Shown here in pieces: positions 9,143 through 17,326 of a stretch of 64,000 bases of DNA (its first letter is position 1; every line of letters begins with the position of its first letter). The translations under genes were made by a program, and so were the position numbers. A model generated the notes under the pieces. The model ran no database searches. It saw nothing but the letters and a program-made list of their open reading frames with translations, and was not told the DNA's origin. Source of the stretch: Brachybacterium fresconis (lineage in GTDB: Bacteria; Actinomycetota; Actinomycetes; Actinomycetales; Dermabacteraceae). The stretch covers positions 1,488,001 to 1,552,000 of the forward strand of contig NZ_JAGIOC010000001.1 of NCBI RefSeq assembly GCF_017876515.1. Direction: 5' to 3'.

Positions 9143-9949
9143 TCATTTCCGTCGCACCAGCGCACGAGTGGTGACCAGCAGACCGAGTGCGGTCCACAGC
9201 GCCAGGACCAGCAAATCGCGAACCTCGGCCGTGAAGACGTCGGAGGCGACCCCGGCCCGCAGGAGATCCGCAGCGGACTGGACGGGCAGGACGCGGTGCA
9301 CGGACTGGAACCATTCCGGCAGCTGGCTCGCGGGAAACGTGATCGGTGAGAACAGCAGGACGAAGAACACCAGCACCTGGGAGAGCAGTTGCGCCAGCAT
9401 CGCGGGGAAGGTCACCGCGATCGCGTATCCCACCGCGGTGGCCATCGTCGTGACCAACAGCGAGGCGAGGATCAGCAGCGGCCAGTCGAAGGAGAAGGTC
9501 AGGTCGTAGCGCAGCCACGCGACGAGGAGCCCGATCGCCACCCCGGGCAGTGCGATCAGCGTCCACACCGCGAGGTCGACCGCCAGCAGCAGCGGCCGTG
9601 CGACCGGCAGTGCCCGCTGGTAGTCGAGCGCGCCGGACGCCCGGACCCGGGAGACCCCTTGCGGCACGATGACCAGACCGATGGTCAGCAGCAGGATCGT
9701 CGGCGCGCCGGAGGACAGGAACAAGGCGCTGTCCGGCGTGATGTCGGGGATCAGGAAGCCGAATCCGATGACGATCCCGGCGGCGAGCATGGATTGGATG
9801 ACGACGATGAGAGGCAGCGTCGGTCCGATCGATGCCAGCGACCAGCGCATCATGGTGCGGAAGCTGCTCCACGGGCTCACCTGGACCGGAGCGATCGGCT
9901 CGGGTCGTGGAGCAGGGGACGTCGTCGGGGCTGTGGTCGACTCAGGCAT
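9143..9949 (-). CDS. ABC-2 type exporter permease
   Basis: A 268-residue membrane protein with six hydrophobic segments and an ABC-2-type central region (VTFPAMLAQLLSQVLVFFVLLFSPITFPA). The start at 9949 overlaps the ATPase stop by 8 bp; the longer open frame upstream is the ATPase read in another frame. With the adjoining ATPase it forms a two-gene exporter, probably for a drug or lipid. The promoter side is controlled by a divergent TetR regulator. Confidence 0.85.
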   Translation of the reverse strand: MPESTTAPTTSPAPRPEPIAPVQVSPWSSFRTMMRWSLASIGPTLPLIVVIQSMLAAGIVIGFGFLIPDITPDSALFLSSGAPTILLLTIGLVIVPQGVSRVRASGALDYQRALPVARPLLLAVDLAVWTLIALPGVAIGLLVAWLRYDLTFSFDWPLLILASLLVTTMATAVGYAIAVTFPAMLAQLLSQVLVFFVLLFSPITFPASQLPEWFQSVHRVLPVQSAADLLRAGVASDVFTAEVRDLLVLALWTALGLLVTTRALVRRK

Positions 9950-10943
9950 CAGTGGTCTCCCGGTGGGTCGAGGTGGTGTCGAGGTGGATCTCGTCCCGGG
10001 GCTCGGGCTGCGCGGTGAGGGCCAGGTAGGCGTCCTCGAGCGTCGCCGGCGCGAGCGAGAAGCCCTCGACCCGGTCGTCGGCGTGCTGGGCGGTGGCCCA
10101 GGAGACGGCGGCCGCCGCGTCCTGGGCAGCGACGGTGAGCAGGATCCGCCTGCCGGTGCGTACCCGGCGCAGCACCGGCAGGTGCGGGTCCGACTCGGAC
10201 GGATCCGCCCCGTCGGGTGGCAGCTGCAGTTCCAGACGCAGGTCGCTGTCCTGTGTTCCTCGCAGGCGCGCGGGTGATCCGTCGGCGACGAGCCGACCCC
10301 GGTCGAGGACGACCAGTTCGTCCACGATCCGTTCGGCCTCGGCGACGTTGTGGGTGACCAGCAGGACGCCGCTGCCGAGGTCGCCTCGGCGGCGCACCGC
10401 GTCCCACAGCAGGCGGCGCCGGGAGGCATCGATATCATTGGTGGGCTCGTCCAGGATCAACAGCGGGGTGGGCGCCGCCACGGCCATGGCGAAGCCGGTC
10501 AGTCGTCGGATCCCGCCGGACAGGCCGCTGCCTTCGGGAAGCGCGCGCCGGTCCAGCCACGGTCCGATGTCCAGCTCCTCGGCCAGGTCGATCGCGGCCG
10601 CGCGGGCGTCGCGGACCGACAGTCCGCGGAGGCGGCCGGCGATCTCGATCGCCGAGCGCGGGGTGAGCCCGTCGATCGGGGTCTGCGCCTGGGGCTGCAG
10701 GGCGACGTGTCGGCGTGCGGCGGCGGGAGCCTGCACGGCGTCGGTGCCTCCCACCCGGATGTCGCCTGCCCCGGGTTTCAGCAGCCCGACGACCTGGGAG
10801 ACCACCGTGGTCTTCCCCGCCCCGTTGTGGCCCAGCAATCCCACGACCTCCCCGGCGCGGACGCGGAGGGAGATGCCGTCGTTGGCGATGACCTGTCCGT
10901 AACGGCGGGTGAGACCGGTGATGCGCAGAACGTCGATGTCCAT
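9942..10943 (-). CDS. ABC exporter ATPase (drug-export type)
   Basis: A 333-residue ATPase with Walker A GHNGAGKTT, a signature region LSGGIRRL, Walker B LLILDEPTNDID and the H-loop THN. A C-terminal extension of about 100 residues is typical of CcmA/DrrA-like exporters. The ABC signature has I-R in place of the usual Q-x-Q-R, an unusual but tolerated change. It is the first gene of the operon. Eleven bp before its start lies a 16+16 bp inverted repeat shared with the divergent TetR gene. Confidence 0.88.
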   Translation of the reverse strand: MDIDVLRITGLTRRYGQVIANDGISLRVRAGEVVGLLGHNGAGKTTVVSQVVGLLKPGAGDIRVGGTDAVQAPAAARRHVALQPQAQTPIDGLTPRSAIEIAGRLRGLSVRDARAAAIDLAEELDIGPWLDRRALPEGSGLSGGIRRLTGFAMAVAAPTPLLILDEPTNDIDASRRRLLWDAVRRRGDLGSGVLLVTHNVAEAERIVDELVVLDRGRLVADGSPARLRGTQDSDLRLELQLPPDGADPSESDPHLPVLRRVRTGRRILLTVAAQDAAAAVSWATAQHADDRVEGFSLAPATLEDAYLALTAQPEPRDEIHLDTTSTHRETTDA

Positions 10944-10953
10944 GACAACTCCT

Positions 10954-10989
10954 CGAATACCATCGGTATGTAGATACCGACAGTATTCG
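10954..10989. promoter_or_regulatory. TetR-type operator controlling ABC exporter and TetR gene
   Basis: Two 16 bp arms (CGAATACCATCGGTAT and ATACCGACAGTATTCG) around a 4 nt centre match at 14 of 16 positions. The site is 11 bp before the ATPase ATG and 47 bp before the divergent TetR ATG. It is the most likely binding site of the adjacent TetR protein. Confidence 0.8.
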
Positions 10990-11023
10990 GATACCTCTGG
11001 TAGGTCAAGAACTCGCGCAGCTC

Positions 11024-11029
11024 TACCCT
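11024..11029 (+). promoter_or_regulatory. -10 hexamer TACCCT for leaderless TetR mRNA
   Basis: TACCCT ends 6 nt before the ATG at 11036, so the transcript would begin at or within 1-2 nt of the start codon. No Shine-Dalgarno is properly spaced. Confidence 0.5.
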
Positions 11030-11035
11030 GGAGTC

Positions 11036-11665
11036 ATGACACAGCTTCCCGATCCCCTCTCCCGCCGGGATCGCCAGCGACAGACGCGCGAAGCGCTGAT
11101 CTTCGCGGCACGCGCGGTGTTCTCCGAGGACGGCTATCACGCGGCGAGCCTGGAGCGGATCGCGCGCGAGGCCGGCTTCTCGAAAGGTGCCGTGTACTCG
11201 AACTTCGACGGCAAATCCGCCCTGTTCCTGGCCGTCATGGATCAGAACCTGGAGCTCGCGGAGGCCGACCCGAGGCACCCGTTCGAGAAGCCGAGCAACC
11301 CGGCCTCGACCGGGTGGGATGTGGCGGAGCGGGAGGGGTACCCGCTGGAGGCCACGCAGGGCTTCGCGCTGGCCACCCTCGAGTTCATCGCCAGCGCGGC
11401 CCGCGACGAGACGCTCGCCCCGCAGCTGCATCAGCGTCTCGCGGCAGTCCTGGACCGCTATGACGCGATCGCCCGGAAGGCCCGCCCCGACGACGAGACG
11501 CTCGGCGCCGCGGAGGTCGGCACACTGCTGGCCGCGCTGGATCAGGGTGCCGGGCTGATCCTGCTCGCCGGGGACGTGATGCCGGATCCCGCCGTCTTCA
11601 CCGCCGGGATGCGCCGCCTGGTCGATCCGGCGCGCGCCGCGGCCGAGGCCGGACCGGAGGCGTGA
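11036..11665 (+). CDS. TetR-family repressor of the divergent ABC exporter
   Basis: A 209-residue regulator. The N-terminal HTH (residues 12-60) reads AARAVFSEDGYHAASLERIAREAGFSKGAVYSNFDGKSALF, the classic TetR_N pattern. The C-terminal ligand domain is Ala/Leu rich. Divergent from the ABC exporter with a long dyad between them, so it probably represses the exporter until a ligand binds. The transcript looks leaderless. Confidence 0.88.
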   Translation: MTQLPDPLSRRDRQRQTREALIFAARAVFSEDGYHAASLERIAREAGFSKGAVYSNFDGKSALFLAVMDQNLELAEADPRHPFEKPSNPASTGWDVAEREGYPLEATQGFALATLEFIASAARDETLAPQLHQRLAAVLDRYDAIARKARPDDETLGAAEVGTLLAALDQGAGLILLAGDVMPDPAVFTAGMRRLVDPARAAAEAGPEA

Positions 11666-11854
11666 GGCGCACAGGGCGTCGCCGTCGCCCTCGATGGCAC
11701 GGTCCTCAGCATCAGCGAACTTCGCTGACCCACTGCTGCCGGCCGGCCCTCACCCGCCCTCGCGGCCCCACCTCACCAGAACTCTCTTCGCGGCGACGAG
11801 CACTCCGAGCAGTCCCTGCACCCACGTCATCCCCGTCGCCTCTTTCCCGACCGC

Positions 11855-12514
11855 TCAACCAGCGCCCGCCGTCGGCGACGTCGAAGGGGATCTCGCGCCG
11901 TCGGCCGGCCCGGCCGATGGCCGCGCGGCGCGGCAGATCCCGCCGAGCACGAATACGGTGCGGCGATCGTAATCCGTCCGGGCCGGCCTCCCGCCGTGCT
12001 TGAGGGCCAGGGCGTTGTCACGGGTCAGAGCCTGGAAGTCGCCCGGCGTGAATCCGGGCGCCAGGACGCCGGCGGCACGCCCGTCCGTGACCAGTTCGTC
12101 GTGGAAAGCTCCCGCGACATGGCACAGGTTCATGAGCTGCTCGGAATCGGGGAACTCCTGCAGCAGCACGTCGTTGACCGCCGGCAGCCGGTACTGCAGA
12201 TCCCGGATCGCTCCGACGTAGGAGCAGATCCGCTCCCGGATCTCGGCGATCGACCGCGCATCGTCGACGATGTCCCGCAGCTCTGCTGCGACGAGGTCGT
12301 CGAGAACGGCGTCGATCACGCCGATGCGCCCCCCGAAACGATTGAAGATGGTCGCCTTGCTCACGCGAGCCGCCGCAGCGACCTCCTCGAGCGGTGCAGC
12401 GAGCCCCTGCTCGCGGAACACCTCCACCGCGGCGGCACGGATCCGGTCGACGTTGCGGCGGGCATCCACGCGCAACGCCGGCGAGGGTTCGGCACTGGTC
12501 ACACACCACTCCAT
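11855..12514 (-). CDS. TetR-family repressor of the divergent oxidoreductase
   Basis: A 219-residue regulator with TetR_N (AAAVEVFREQGLAAPLEEVAAAARVSKATIFNRFGGRIGVIDAVL, residues 23-66). It is divergent from an NmrA-like oxidoreductase. Two near-identical dyads (TTGACCC-N3-GGGTCAA type) lie between the genes, the arrangement of an autoregulated repressor. The start at 12514 is chosen because an earlier GTG would overlap the first operator. The 189 bp between its stop and the preceding TetR gene hold nothing recognisable. Confidence 0.87.
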   Translation of the reverse strand: MEWCVTSAEPSPALRVDARRNVDRIRAAAVEVFREQGLAAPLEEVAAAARVSKATIFNRFGGRIGVIDAVLDDLVAAELRDIVDDARSIAEIRERICSYVGAIRDLQYRLPAVNDVLLQEFPDSEQLMNLCHVAGAFHDELVTDGRAAGVLAPGFTPGDFQALTRDNALALKHGGRPARTDYDRRTVFVLGGICRAARPSAGPADGARSPSTSPTAGAG

Positions 12515-12529
12515 GACGGACAGGACAAC

Positions 12530-12546
12530 TTGACCCGGCGGGTCAG
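12530..12546. promoter_or_regulatory. TetR operator copy 1
   Basis: The dyad TTGACCC-GGC-GGGTCAG has six fully symmetric base pairs per arm. It lies 16 bp upstream of the TetR ATG, over its promoter. Confidence 0.75.
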
Positions 12547-12575
12547 ATTCGTGCACGATCGTACCCGATCACAAG

Positions 12576-12592
12576 TTGACCCCATGGGTCAA
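12576..12592. promoter_or_regulatory. TetR operator copy 2
   Basis: A perfect dyad TTGACCC-CAT-GGGTCAA, 46 bp centre-to-centre from copy 1 and on the oxidoreductase side. Two identical sites at this spacing suggest that one repressor controls both divergent promoters. Confidence 0.8.
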
Positions 12593-12679
12593 TTTGCGCG
12601 CACCGCACCATCCGCGTCGTCCACCCCGCTCCCGCGACAGCACAGGACCCGGACGCCGCCCCACCGGAAGGACACCCTC

Positions 12680-13531
12680 ATGATCATCGTGACCGGAGCG
12701 ACCGGCACCCTCAACGGGGCCACGGTCGACCACCTCCTGACGCAGGTTCCCCCCGCCCGCATCGGCGTCAGCGTCCGCGACCCCGACCGCGCGAAGCATC
12801 TGGCCGACCAGGGTGTCCGCGTGCGACGGGGCAGCTACGACGACCCCGCCGCCCTGCGCCACTCGTTCGCCGGCGCCGAGCAGGTGCTCCTGGTCTCCTC
12901 GAGCGACGTCACGGCGGACGTCGTCACGCAGCACCGGACGGCGATCGATGCCGCCGTCGCCGCCGGCGCGGAACGGATCCTGTACACCAGCGCCCATGGG
13001 ACCGGTGTCGACACCCCCTACCCGCCGCTCTCGATCCATGCGGCCACGGAGGCGCACCTCGCCGCCTCAGGCGTTGCCTGGACCGCGCTGCGCAACGGCT
13101 TCTACGGAGACCTCGGGCAGCTGCTCGGCCCGTGGCAGAGCACCGGAGCGATCGCCAAGCCCGCCGACGGCCCGTTCACCTGGGTCGATCGGCGCGATGC
13201 CGCCGAGGCCGCCGCGACGATCCTCACCGGGGACGCCCCGCTCGAGGGGCCGGTCGAGCTGACGCCGTCCTCTCCGGTCACTCTCGCGGACTTCGCCGCG
13301 GCGGCCTCCGAGCTCACCGGGCGTCACGTCGAGCGACTTGTCGTCGAGGACGAGCAGTGGGTCGCCGGGGAGACCGAGAACGGTGTGCCGGAAGCGGCCG
13401 CACGCTTCACGCTCTCGATGTTCCAGGCGACCCGCAGCGGCCATTTCGCACGCACGGATTCCACGCTCGCCCGGCTCCTCGGACGGGAGCCGCGCAGTAT
13501 CGCCGAGCAGCTGGCGGGGGCGGCTCGCTGA
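12680..13531 (+). CDS. NmrA/QorB-like NAD(P)H-binding oxidoreductase
   Basis: A 283-residue Rossmann-fold protein. It starts directly with the dinucleotide-binding loop VTGATGTLNGATVDHLL (residues 4-20) and contains a conserved ILYTSAHG segment. It resembles atypical SDRs of the NmrA/QorB group that reduce quinones or sense redox state. GGAAGGA precedes the ATG. Its control by the divergent TetR protein is indicated by the paired operators. Substrate unknown. Confidence 0.82.
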   Translation: MIIVTGATGTLNGATVDHLLTQVPPARIGVSVRDPDRAKHLADQGVRVRRGSYDDPAALRHSFAGAEQVLLVSSSDVTADVVTQHRTAIDAAVAAGAERILYTSAHGTGVDTPYPPLSIHAATEAHLAASGVAWTALRNGFYGDLGQLLGPWQSTGAIAKPADGPFTWVDRRDAAEAAATILTGDAPLEGPVELTPSSPVTLADFAAAASELTGRHVERLVVEDEQWVAGETENGVPEAAARFTLSMFQATRSGHFARTDSTLARLLGREPRSIAEQLAGAAR

Positions 13532-13556
13532 GCTGCGGGGGCTCGCGGCCTGCGCG

Positions 13557-13958
13557 TCAGAACTCCGCCACCGGGTCCATGACCGACAAGCCCAGGTGTT
13601 CGGCAACCGTCTTCATCGTCGTGTCGTGACTGGCGACCGTGAGCGGAGCACCGACCAGGAGCGCCGTCGCCAGGTGGAGAGCGTCGAGAGTCCTGACGTG
13701 CCGCTCGATCGACTCCGCCACCGTATGGGTCTCCCGGCTGATCTCGAGCATGCCCACACGATCGAGAAGCGCCGTCCCGTCCGCGAGCGAACTGCCGTCG
13801 CGTCGCAGGACCCGGACCACCTCGGTCCGCAGGAGGCGGGAGGAGACATGCGTCGTCCCGGGAGTCTGCATCCACGACTGCAGCCGGGCACGCTCGGGAA
13901 CGTCCAGGATCGTGCGGAGCGCGACCGAGGAATCGAGGTAGACGATGTGCGCGGTCAC
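13557..13958 (-). CDS. PIN-domain toxin (VapC-like)
   Basis: A 133-residue PIN ribonuclease. It has the opening YLDSSVALRTIL acidic motif, a middle Glu in LLRTEVVRVLRR, and TLDALHLATALLVG followed by ASHDTTM, which together make the metal-binding acidic pocket. The GTG start is 3 nt after the antitoxin stop. With the upstream Phd-type antitoxin it forms a type II toxin-antitoxin pair that would cleave RNA when freed. Confidence 0.87.
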   Translation of the reverse strand: MTAHIVYLDSSVALRTILDVPERARLQSWMQTPGTTHVSSRLLRTEVVRVLRRDGSSLADGTALLDRVGMLEISRETHTVAESIERHVRTLDALHLATALLVGAPLTVASHDTTMKTVAEHLGLSVMDPVAEF

Positions 13959-13961
13959 GAG

Positions 13962-14240
13962 TCAGTGATTCCCGCGCATCTCGTCGAGCAGCGCGTCGAC
14001 CTCGCCCTCGGCGTACGCCCTTCCACCTGGGTGGCTGGGCCAGGGCGCGGGCGTCGACGCGGGCGGCGTGTATCGCCCCTCGCGTTCGAGCCGGACCAAT
14101 GCTGTGTCCTGCTCTCGGACCGTGCTGACCCTCCAGCGCGGCGTGCCTCGCTCGGTCACCACGACATCGTCGGTGTCAGTGACCCGCGCGAGCACGGCCG
14201 CGGTGTGCTGGTTGAGCTCGCGCTTGTTGATGGCCTGCAT
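13962..14240 (-). CDS. Phd/YefM-type antitoxin
   Basis: A 92-residue antitoxin. The N-terminal Phd domain MQAINKRELNQHTAAVLARV is followed by VVVTERGTPRWRVS, and a flexible toxin-binding C-terminus by AEGEVDALLDEMR. An in-frame ATG exists at 14249, but it falls inside a TACAAT hexamer. TACAAT ends 7 nt before 14240, supporting a leaderless start at 14240. It is co-transcribed with the PIN toxin. Confidence 0.85.
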   Translation of the reverse strand: MQAINKRELNQHTAAVLARVTDTDDVVVTERGTPRWRVSTVREQDTALVRLEREGRYTPPASTPAPWPSHPGGRAYAEGEVDALLDEMRGNH

Positions 14241-14247
14241 GACACTC

Positions 14248-14253
14248 ATTGTA
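14248..14253 (-). promoter_or_regulatory. -10 hexamer TACAAT of the Phd/PIN operon
   Basis: TACAAT on the minus strand, 7 nt before the ATG at 14240. It makes the upstream ATG at 14249 untranslatable if transcription begins about 7 nt after the hexamer. Confidence 0.6.
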
Positions 14254-14385
14254 CTACGCATGTCTGACATTGAAGGGAGGGTCAGAAGTCGGTCTCCGAT
14301 GCCGAGCACGGTGCGTCGCCGGTCGCGAGCGGAGAGCTCGCGACGCGCGACAGGGCCGGGGCCGTCTCGCCGTGGAGTCGGGGGC

Positions 14386-14466
14386 TCAGGAGCGCTGGAT
14401 CTTCTTCACGGCCTTGCCGCGGGCCAGCTCGTCGACGACCTTGTCCATGTACCGGATCTTCTGCAT
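14386..14466 (-). pseudogene. Fragment: C-terminal end of an unrecognised protein
   Basis: A short frame ending [26 protein letters not shown] has the composition of a real helical, basic C-terminus. Upstream of it the frame is Arg-rich and not protein-like. It may be a remnant of a deleted gene or a 26-residue peptide. The family is not recognised. Confidence 0.3.
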
Positions 14467-14584
14467 CAGCGGGTCCTCGATGTCGTGGCCTGCGCTCGGT
14501 CGCCGTCGCCGCGTGCTTCCTCGTGCGACGCACTCTGCGACGAACAGGACGGATGCCCCGGTCCCGACGCCCGCGCCCGTGGCA

Positions 14585-14821
14585 TCACATCTCCTGCAGC
14601 GACCACGGATAACCGTCCGGATCCTCGAAGAACGCGAAGCGGGACCCCGGCATGCCCTCGGGGCCGAGCTGCTGGACGGCACTGATGGGGACGTCCCGTG
14701 CGGTCAGCGCGGCGACCGCGGCGTCGATGTCCTCGACGACCAGTTGGGGACAGGTCGACGAGGGCGGCCGGCCGATCGGCATCCCCTCACCGATCACGAC
14801 CGAGCAGTCAGAGTGCACCAC
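14585..14821 (-). pseudogene. C-terminal half of a VOC-family protein
   Basis: The frame carries the second half of a glyoxalase-like domain: [21 protein letters not shown] and then [20 protein letters not shown]. The N-terminal half is missing. It joins directly to a truncated GNAT gene on the same strand, so a deletion appears to have fused the remains of two genes. Confidence 0.7.
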
Positions 14822-15063
14822 CCGATGAAACGCTCATCCGAGCGACGGGCGACGGCAATGCGAACGCCCGACCCGTCATCGGACATCTGGCGGCATCCTG
14901 CCAAGAATCGCTCGATGCGGGATCGGTCCGTCCACGGCGGTGAGTCCCAAAAGCGCATCACCTGAGCATTGCTCTGCAGCGCATAGAGATCCTCGCCGTC
15001 GGCGTCAAGGAACGGCCGCAACAACAGACGGTCGGTGTGCAACGTCGGCACCGGGAGGGACAC
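14794..15063 (-). pseudogene. N-terminal part of a GNAT acetyltransferase
   Basis: Residues 1-85 match the start of a RimJ-type GNAT: LHTDRLLLRPFLDADGEDLYALQSNAQVMRFWD and then VRIAVARRSDERFIGWCTL. The reading stops where the acetyl-CoA site should begin, and the sequence passes into the truncated VOC gene. It is almost certainly inactive. Ychf-tail copy Y1 lies about 95 bp upstream. Confidence 0.7.
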
Positions 15064-15157
15064 GAATCCCAGCCTCTCACGGATTGCCGCGGACTCGCCT
15101 GCGCAACCGGAGACGGCCCGGCCAGCGGATGCTGCGCCGACAACGTCGCACTATGAA

Positions 15158-15180
15158 TCTCCCTTCCACCGAGTTCCGAC
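15158..15180 (-). repeat. ychF-tail copy Y1 (decayed)
   Basis: Contains TTCCACCGAGTTCCG, the centre and right arm of the Y3/Y5 type site. The left arm is degenerate. Minus-strand reading gives VEGRF instead of VEFRF. It marks the left side of the block that holds only the glycosyltransferase gene. Confidence 0.5.
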
Positions 15181-15246
15181 AGAGATGGCTGTCCTCTGGA
15201 TCGCGACTCCGACAGTGGTGGCGACGACGGCAGCAGCGTGAGCCGG

Positions 15247-16440
15247 TCATCGATCAGTCCGCGAGTCGGTCCCATGGGTGTCCAACACCTGCTCGATCAC
15301 CTCGGCCGCCCTGGGAGCGCCGCCGGCTGCGACGCACTCCTCGCGCATCCGAGCCAGTCGTCGGTGCACGTCGGGGTCCTCGGCCACTGCGTCCACCGCT
15401 GCCCAGAGCGACGAGGCGTCGAGGTTCTCGGGGCTCAGTGCCCGGCCGAGTCCGAGTTCGGCGATCCGATCGGCTTTCGCGCGCTGCTCGGCCATCTGCG
15501 GCACCGCCACCATCGGGACCTGATGGTCGATTCCTTCCATCGTGCTGCCCATTCCGGCGTGCGTGACGAAGGCGCGCGCATGGCGAAGAACGGCGAGCTG
15601 CGGCACCTGTTCATGGACCTCGACGTTGTCCGGGACCGACCCGAGACCGTCGGGGTCGACCTGGTCGCCGATCGCGAGGACCACGTGCCACGGGCGGGCA
15701 GCGGCCGAGGAGATCATCATCCGGAAGAAGTCGGGCTGGGCGTTGTAGCCGGTGCCCAGCGCGACGAGCAGGACGGGAAGGTCGCCGGCAGGAGGGGTCC
15801 AGTCAGTCTGGAAGGACCGCTGGGTCAGGGCTGGTCCCACGAAGTCCCAGCCGGTGAAGGTGTCGCCGGCGTATTGGAAGGCGCGCGGGATGGTGACCAG
15901 CCGCGCTGCGGCCAGCTTGCCCTGCATGAAACTGCCGATGTCACGGATGCCCTGGCTGCGCAGGTAGCGTCCGATCCGGAGAATCTGCCACAGGAACCGC
16001 GGGCTCAGCGGGTTGATCTTGGTGTAGGCGTTCATCGACCAGTGCTCGTTGCCCACGAAGTTCGGCCACGTCTCGACCGCCGATACATCCCAGTGATGCG
16101 CCAGGACCCTCCCCCACCAGGCGAGTGTGCCATCGTGCAGGACGAGGTCGGGAGGTGGCGCGTGGATGAGCCGAGGCACCATGGCCGCCGTCTCGTCCAG
16201 CAGCAGCCCCATGGCCCCGATGAGCTCCTTGCCATGCATCTGCGGCGGGCCGCCCTCGAGCTGCTCCCAGGTGGAGGTGACCGGCTCGAACCGGGCGCCG
16301 GTCTCGATGATGCGTTCGGCGAACATCTGCGGGGCCCAGTACGTCACCTGGTGCCCACGCCGGACCAGCTCAGTCACGATGCCGAGGGTCGGATTGACGT
16401 GTCCGGCACCCAGCGGCCCGTATGCATAGACGGTGGCCAT
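15247..16440 (-). CDS. MGT-type UDP-glycosyltransferase (GT1)
   Basis: A 397-residue GT-B enzyme of the macrolide glycosyltransferase group. The N-terminal domain begins YAYGPLGAGHVNPTLGIVTELVRRGH. The donor-binding C-terminal signature is FVTHAGMGSTMEGIDHQVPMVAVPQMAEQ (about residues 300-330). Such enzymes glucosylate antibiotics or natural products, often for self-protection. The start at 16440 is supported by TAGCAT 7 nt upstream (leaderless). It is the only gene between Y1 and Y2, like a one-gene cassette. Confidence 0.87.
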   Translation of the reverse strand: MATVYAYGPLGAGHVNPTLGIVTELVRRGHQVTYWAPQMFAERIIETGARFEPVTSTWEQLEGGPPQMHGKELIGAMGLLLDETAAMVPRLIHAPPPDLVLHDGTLAWWGRVLAHHWDVSAVETWPNFVGNEHWSMNAYTKINPLSPRFLWQILRIGRYLRSQGIRDIGSFMQGKLAAARLVTIPRAFQYAGDTFTGWDFVGPALTQRSFQTDWTPPAGDLPVLLVALGTGYNAQPDFFRMMISSAAARPWHVVLAIGDQVDPDGLGSVPDNVEVHEQVPQLAVLRHARAFVTHAGMGSTMEGIDHQVPMVAVPQMAEQRAKADRIAELGLGRALSPENLDASSLWAAVDAVAEDPDVHRRLARMREECVAAGGAPRAAEVIEQVLDTHGTDSRTDR

Positions 16441-16565
16441 GGCCGTGATGCTACGCGGGAGGTTCCGGGTGGTGAGGTGAAGTGCCGAGCGCGGGTCCTC
16501 CAATGGGCCTTGGGCCACCGTACGAGGCCTTCGAATCAGGCACACCATGATGGTGGTCCCACGCG

Positions 16566-16593
16566 GTGAAGCGGGACTCCACCACGTGCCCAC
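16566..16593 (-). repeat. ychF-tail copy Y2
   Basis: Shares 20 of 21 bases with Y4 over GGRACTCCACCACGTGCCCAC (the R marks the only difference) and keeps the reading GHVVE-S-RF on the minus strand. The stop is lost. The common right arm ACGTGCCCAC differs from native ychF and suggests that Y2 and Y4 derive from related insertions. Confidence 0.7.
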
Positions 16594-16722
16594 GGTTAGC
16601 AACCTCATTCACCGGCCCCGCGCGAAGCCGGCGGCCGACCAGCGCAGCCGCGGATGCTGAACAGCCTTTCTCTTCTCCGCGTCCAGGCCCTCGAGACCTC
16701 GAGTCGACACGAGAAACGGTGG

Positions 16723-16742
16723 TAGGTAGACTGGCCTACCTA
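16723..16742. promoter_or_regulatory. TetR operator upstream of the TetR-EamA operon
   Basis: A perfect 7 bp dyad TAGGTAG-ACTGGC-CTACCTA lies 23 bp before the TetR ATG. It is the likely autoregulatory site. The remainder of the 325 bp gap back to the glycosyltransferase contains only Y2. Confidence 0.72.
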
Positions 16743-16765
16743 GATCGCTCGAAGGCAAGGTGGAC

Positions 16766-17326
16766 ATGGGAAGAGCAAGGGAGCGGCTGCTCGTCGCCGC
16801 GTCGAGGCGGTTCTACGACGACGGCGTGCATGCAACAGGGATCGACACGATCACCTCCGAGGCCGGAGTCGCGAAGAAGAGCCTCTACAACAACTTCTCA
16901 TCGAAGGCAGAGCTCGTCAGCGCCTACGTCGACGCCCGCCATGAGGAGTGGCTCGACCTGCATCGGGAGCGCTCTGCGAAAGCTTCGACAGCCACGGACC
17001 GGGTCCTGGCGGTCTTCGACGCCTACATCGACCACGCGAACGACGGCCACGACAACGGCTACCGAGGATGCGGGCTGCTCAATGCGGCCGCCGAATTTCC
17101 CGCGGGACACCCCGCGCGTGACGCCGTGCGCGGACACAAGGAGCAGGTGGAGCGGATCCTGTTCGAAACACTGGAAGCCGTGGTCACCGAGGCCGAGGCG
17201 CTGGAGCTGGCCGAGCACTTCAGCTTCCTCCTCGAAGGAGCCGTCGCACGGGCCGGTCTCGAGGGCACCCCTGCGCGCCTGGAGCACGCCCGGGCCATCG
17301 CATCACGGATGCTGGCCGCACTGTGA
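16766..17326 (+). CDS. TetR-family regulator of the EamA exporter
   Basis: A 186-residue TetR protein. The HTH ASRRFYDDGVHATGIDTITSEAGVAKKSLYNNFSSKAEL spans residues 11-50. The C-terminal part contains GCGLLNAAAEFPAGHPARD, typical of the TetR_C_33 type. AAGGTGG is spaced for the ATG at 16766. It overlaps the transporter gene by 4 bp, so the two are co-translated and the regulator probably controls its own operon. Confidence 0.87.
   Translation: MGRARERLLVAASRRFYDDGVHATGIDTITSEAGVAKKSLYNNFSSKAELVSAYVDARHEEWLDLHRERSAKASTATDRVLAVFDAYIDHANDGHDNGYRGCGLLNAAAEFPAGHPARDAVRGHKEQVERILFETLEAVVTEAEALELAEHFSFLLEGAVARAGLEGTPARLEHARAIASRMLAAL

Noticed and set aside
9143..10438. Extended permease frame starting inside the ATPase gene
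   Set aside because: The first 160 codons are the ATPase gene read in another frame; the permease starts at 9949 next to the ATPase stop.
13557..13580. Further ychF-tail copy at the PIN toxin end (GAACTCCGCCACC)
   Set aside because: Similarity is limited to a few bases and falls in the normal coding end of the PIN protein; flanks and spacing do not match Y1-Y8.
14241..14249. Earlier ATG (14249) for the Phd antitoxin
   Set aside because: It lies within the TACAAT hexamer, so a transcript from that promoter would not include it.
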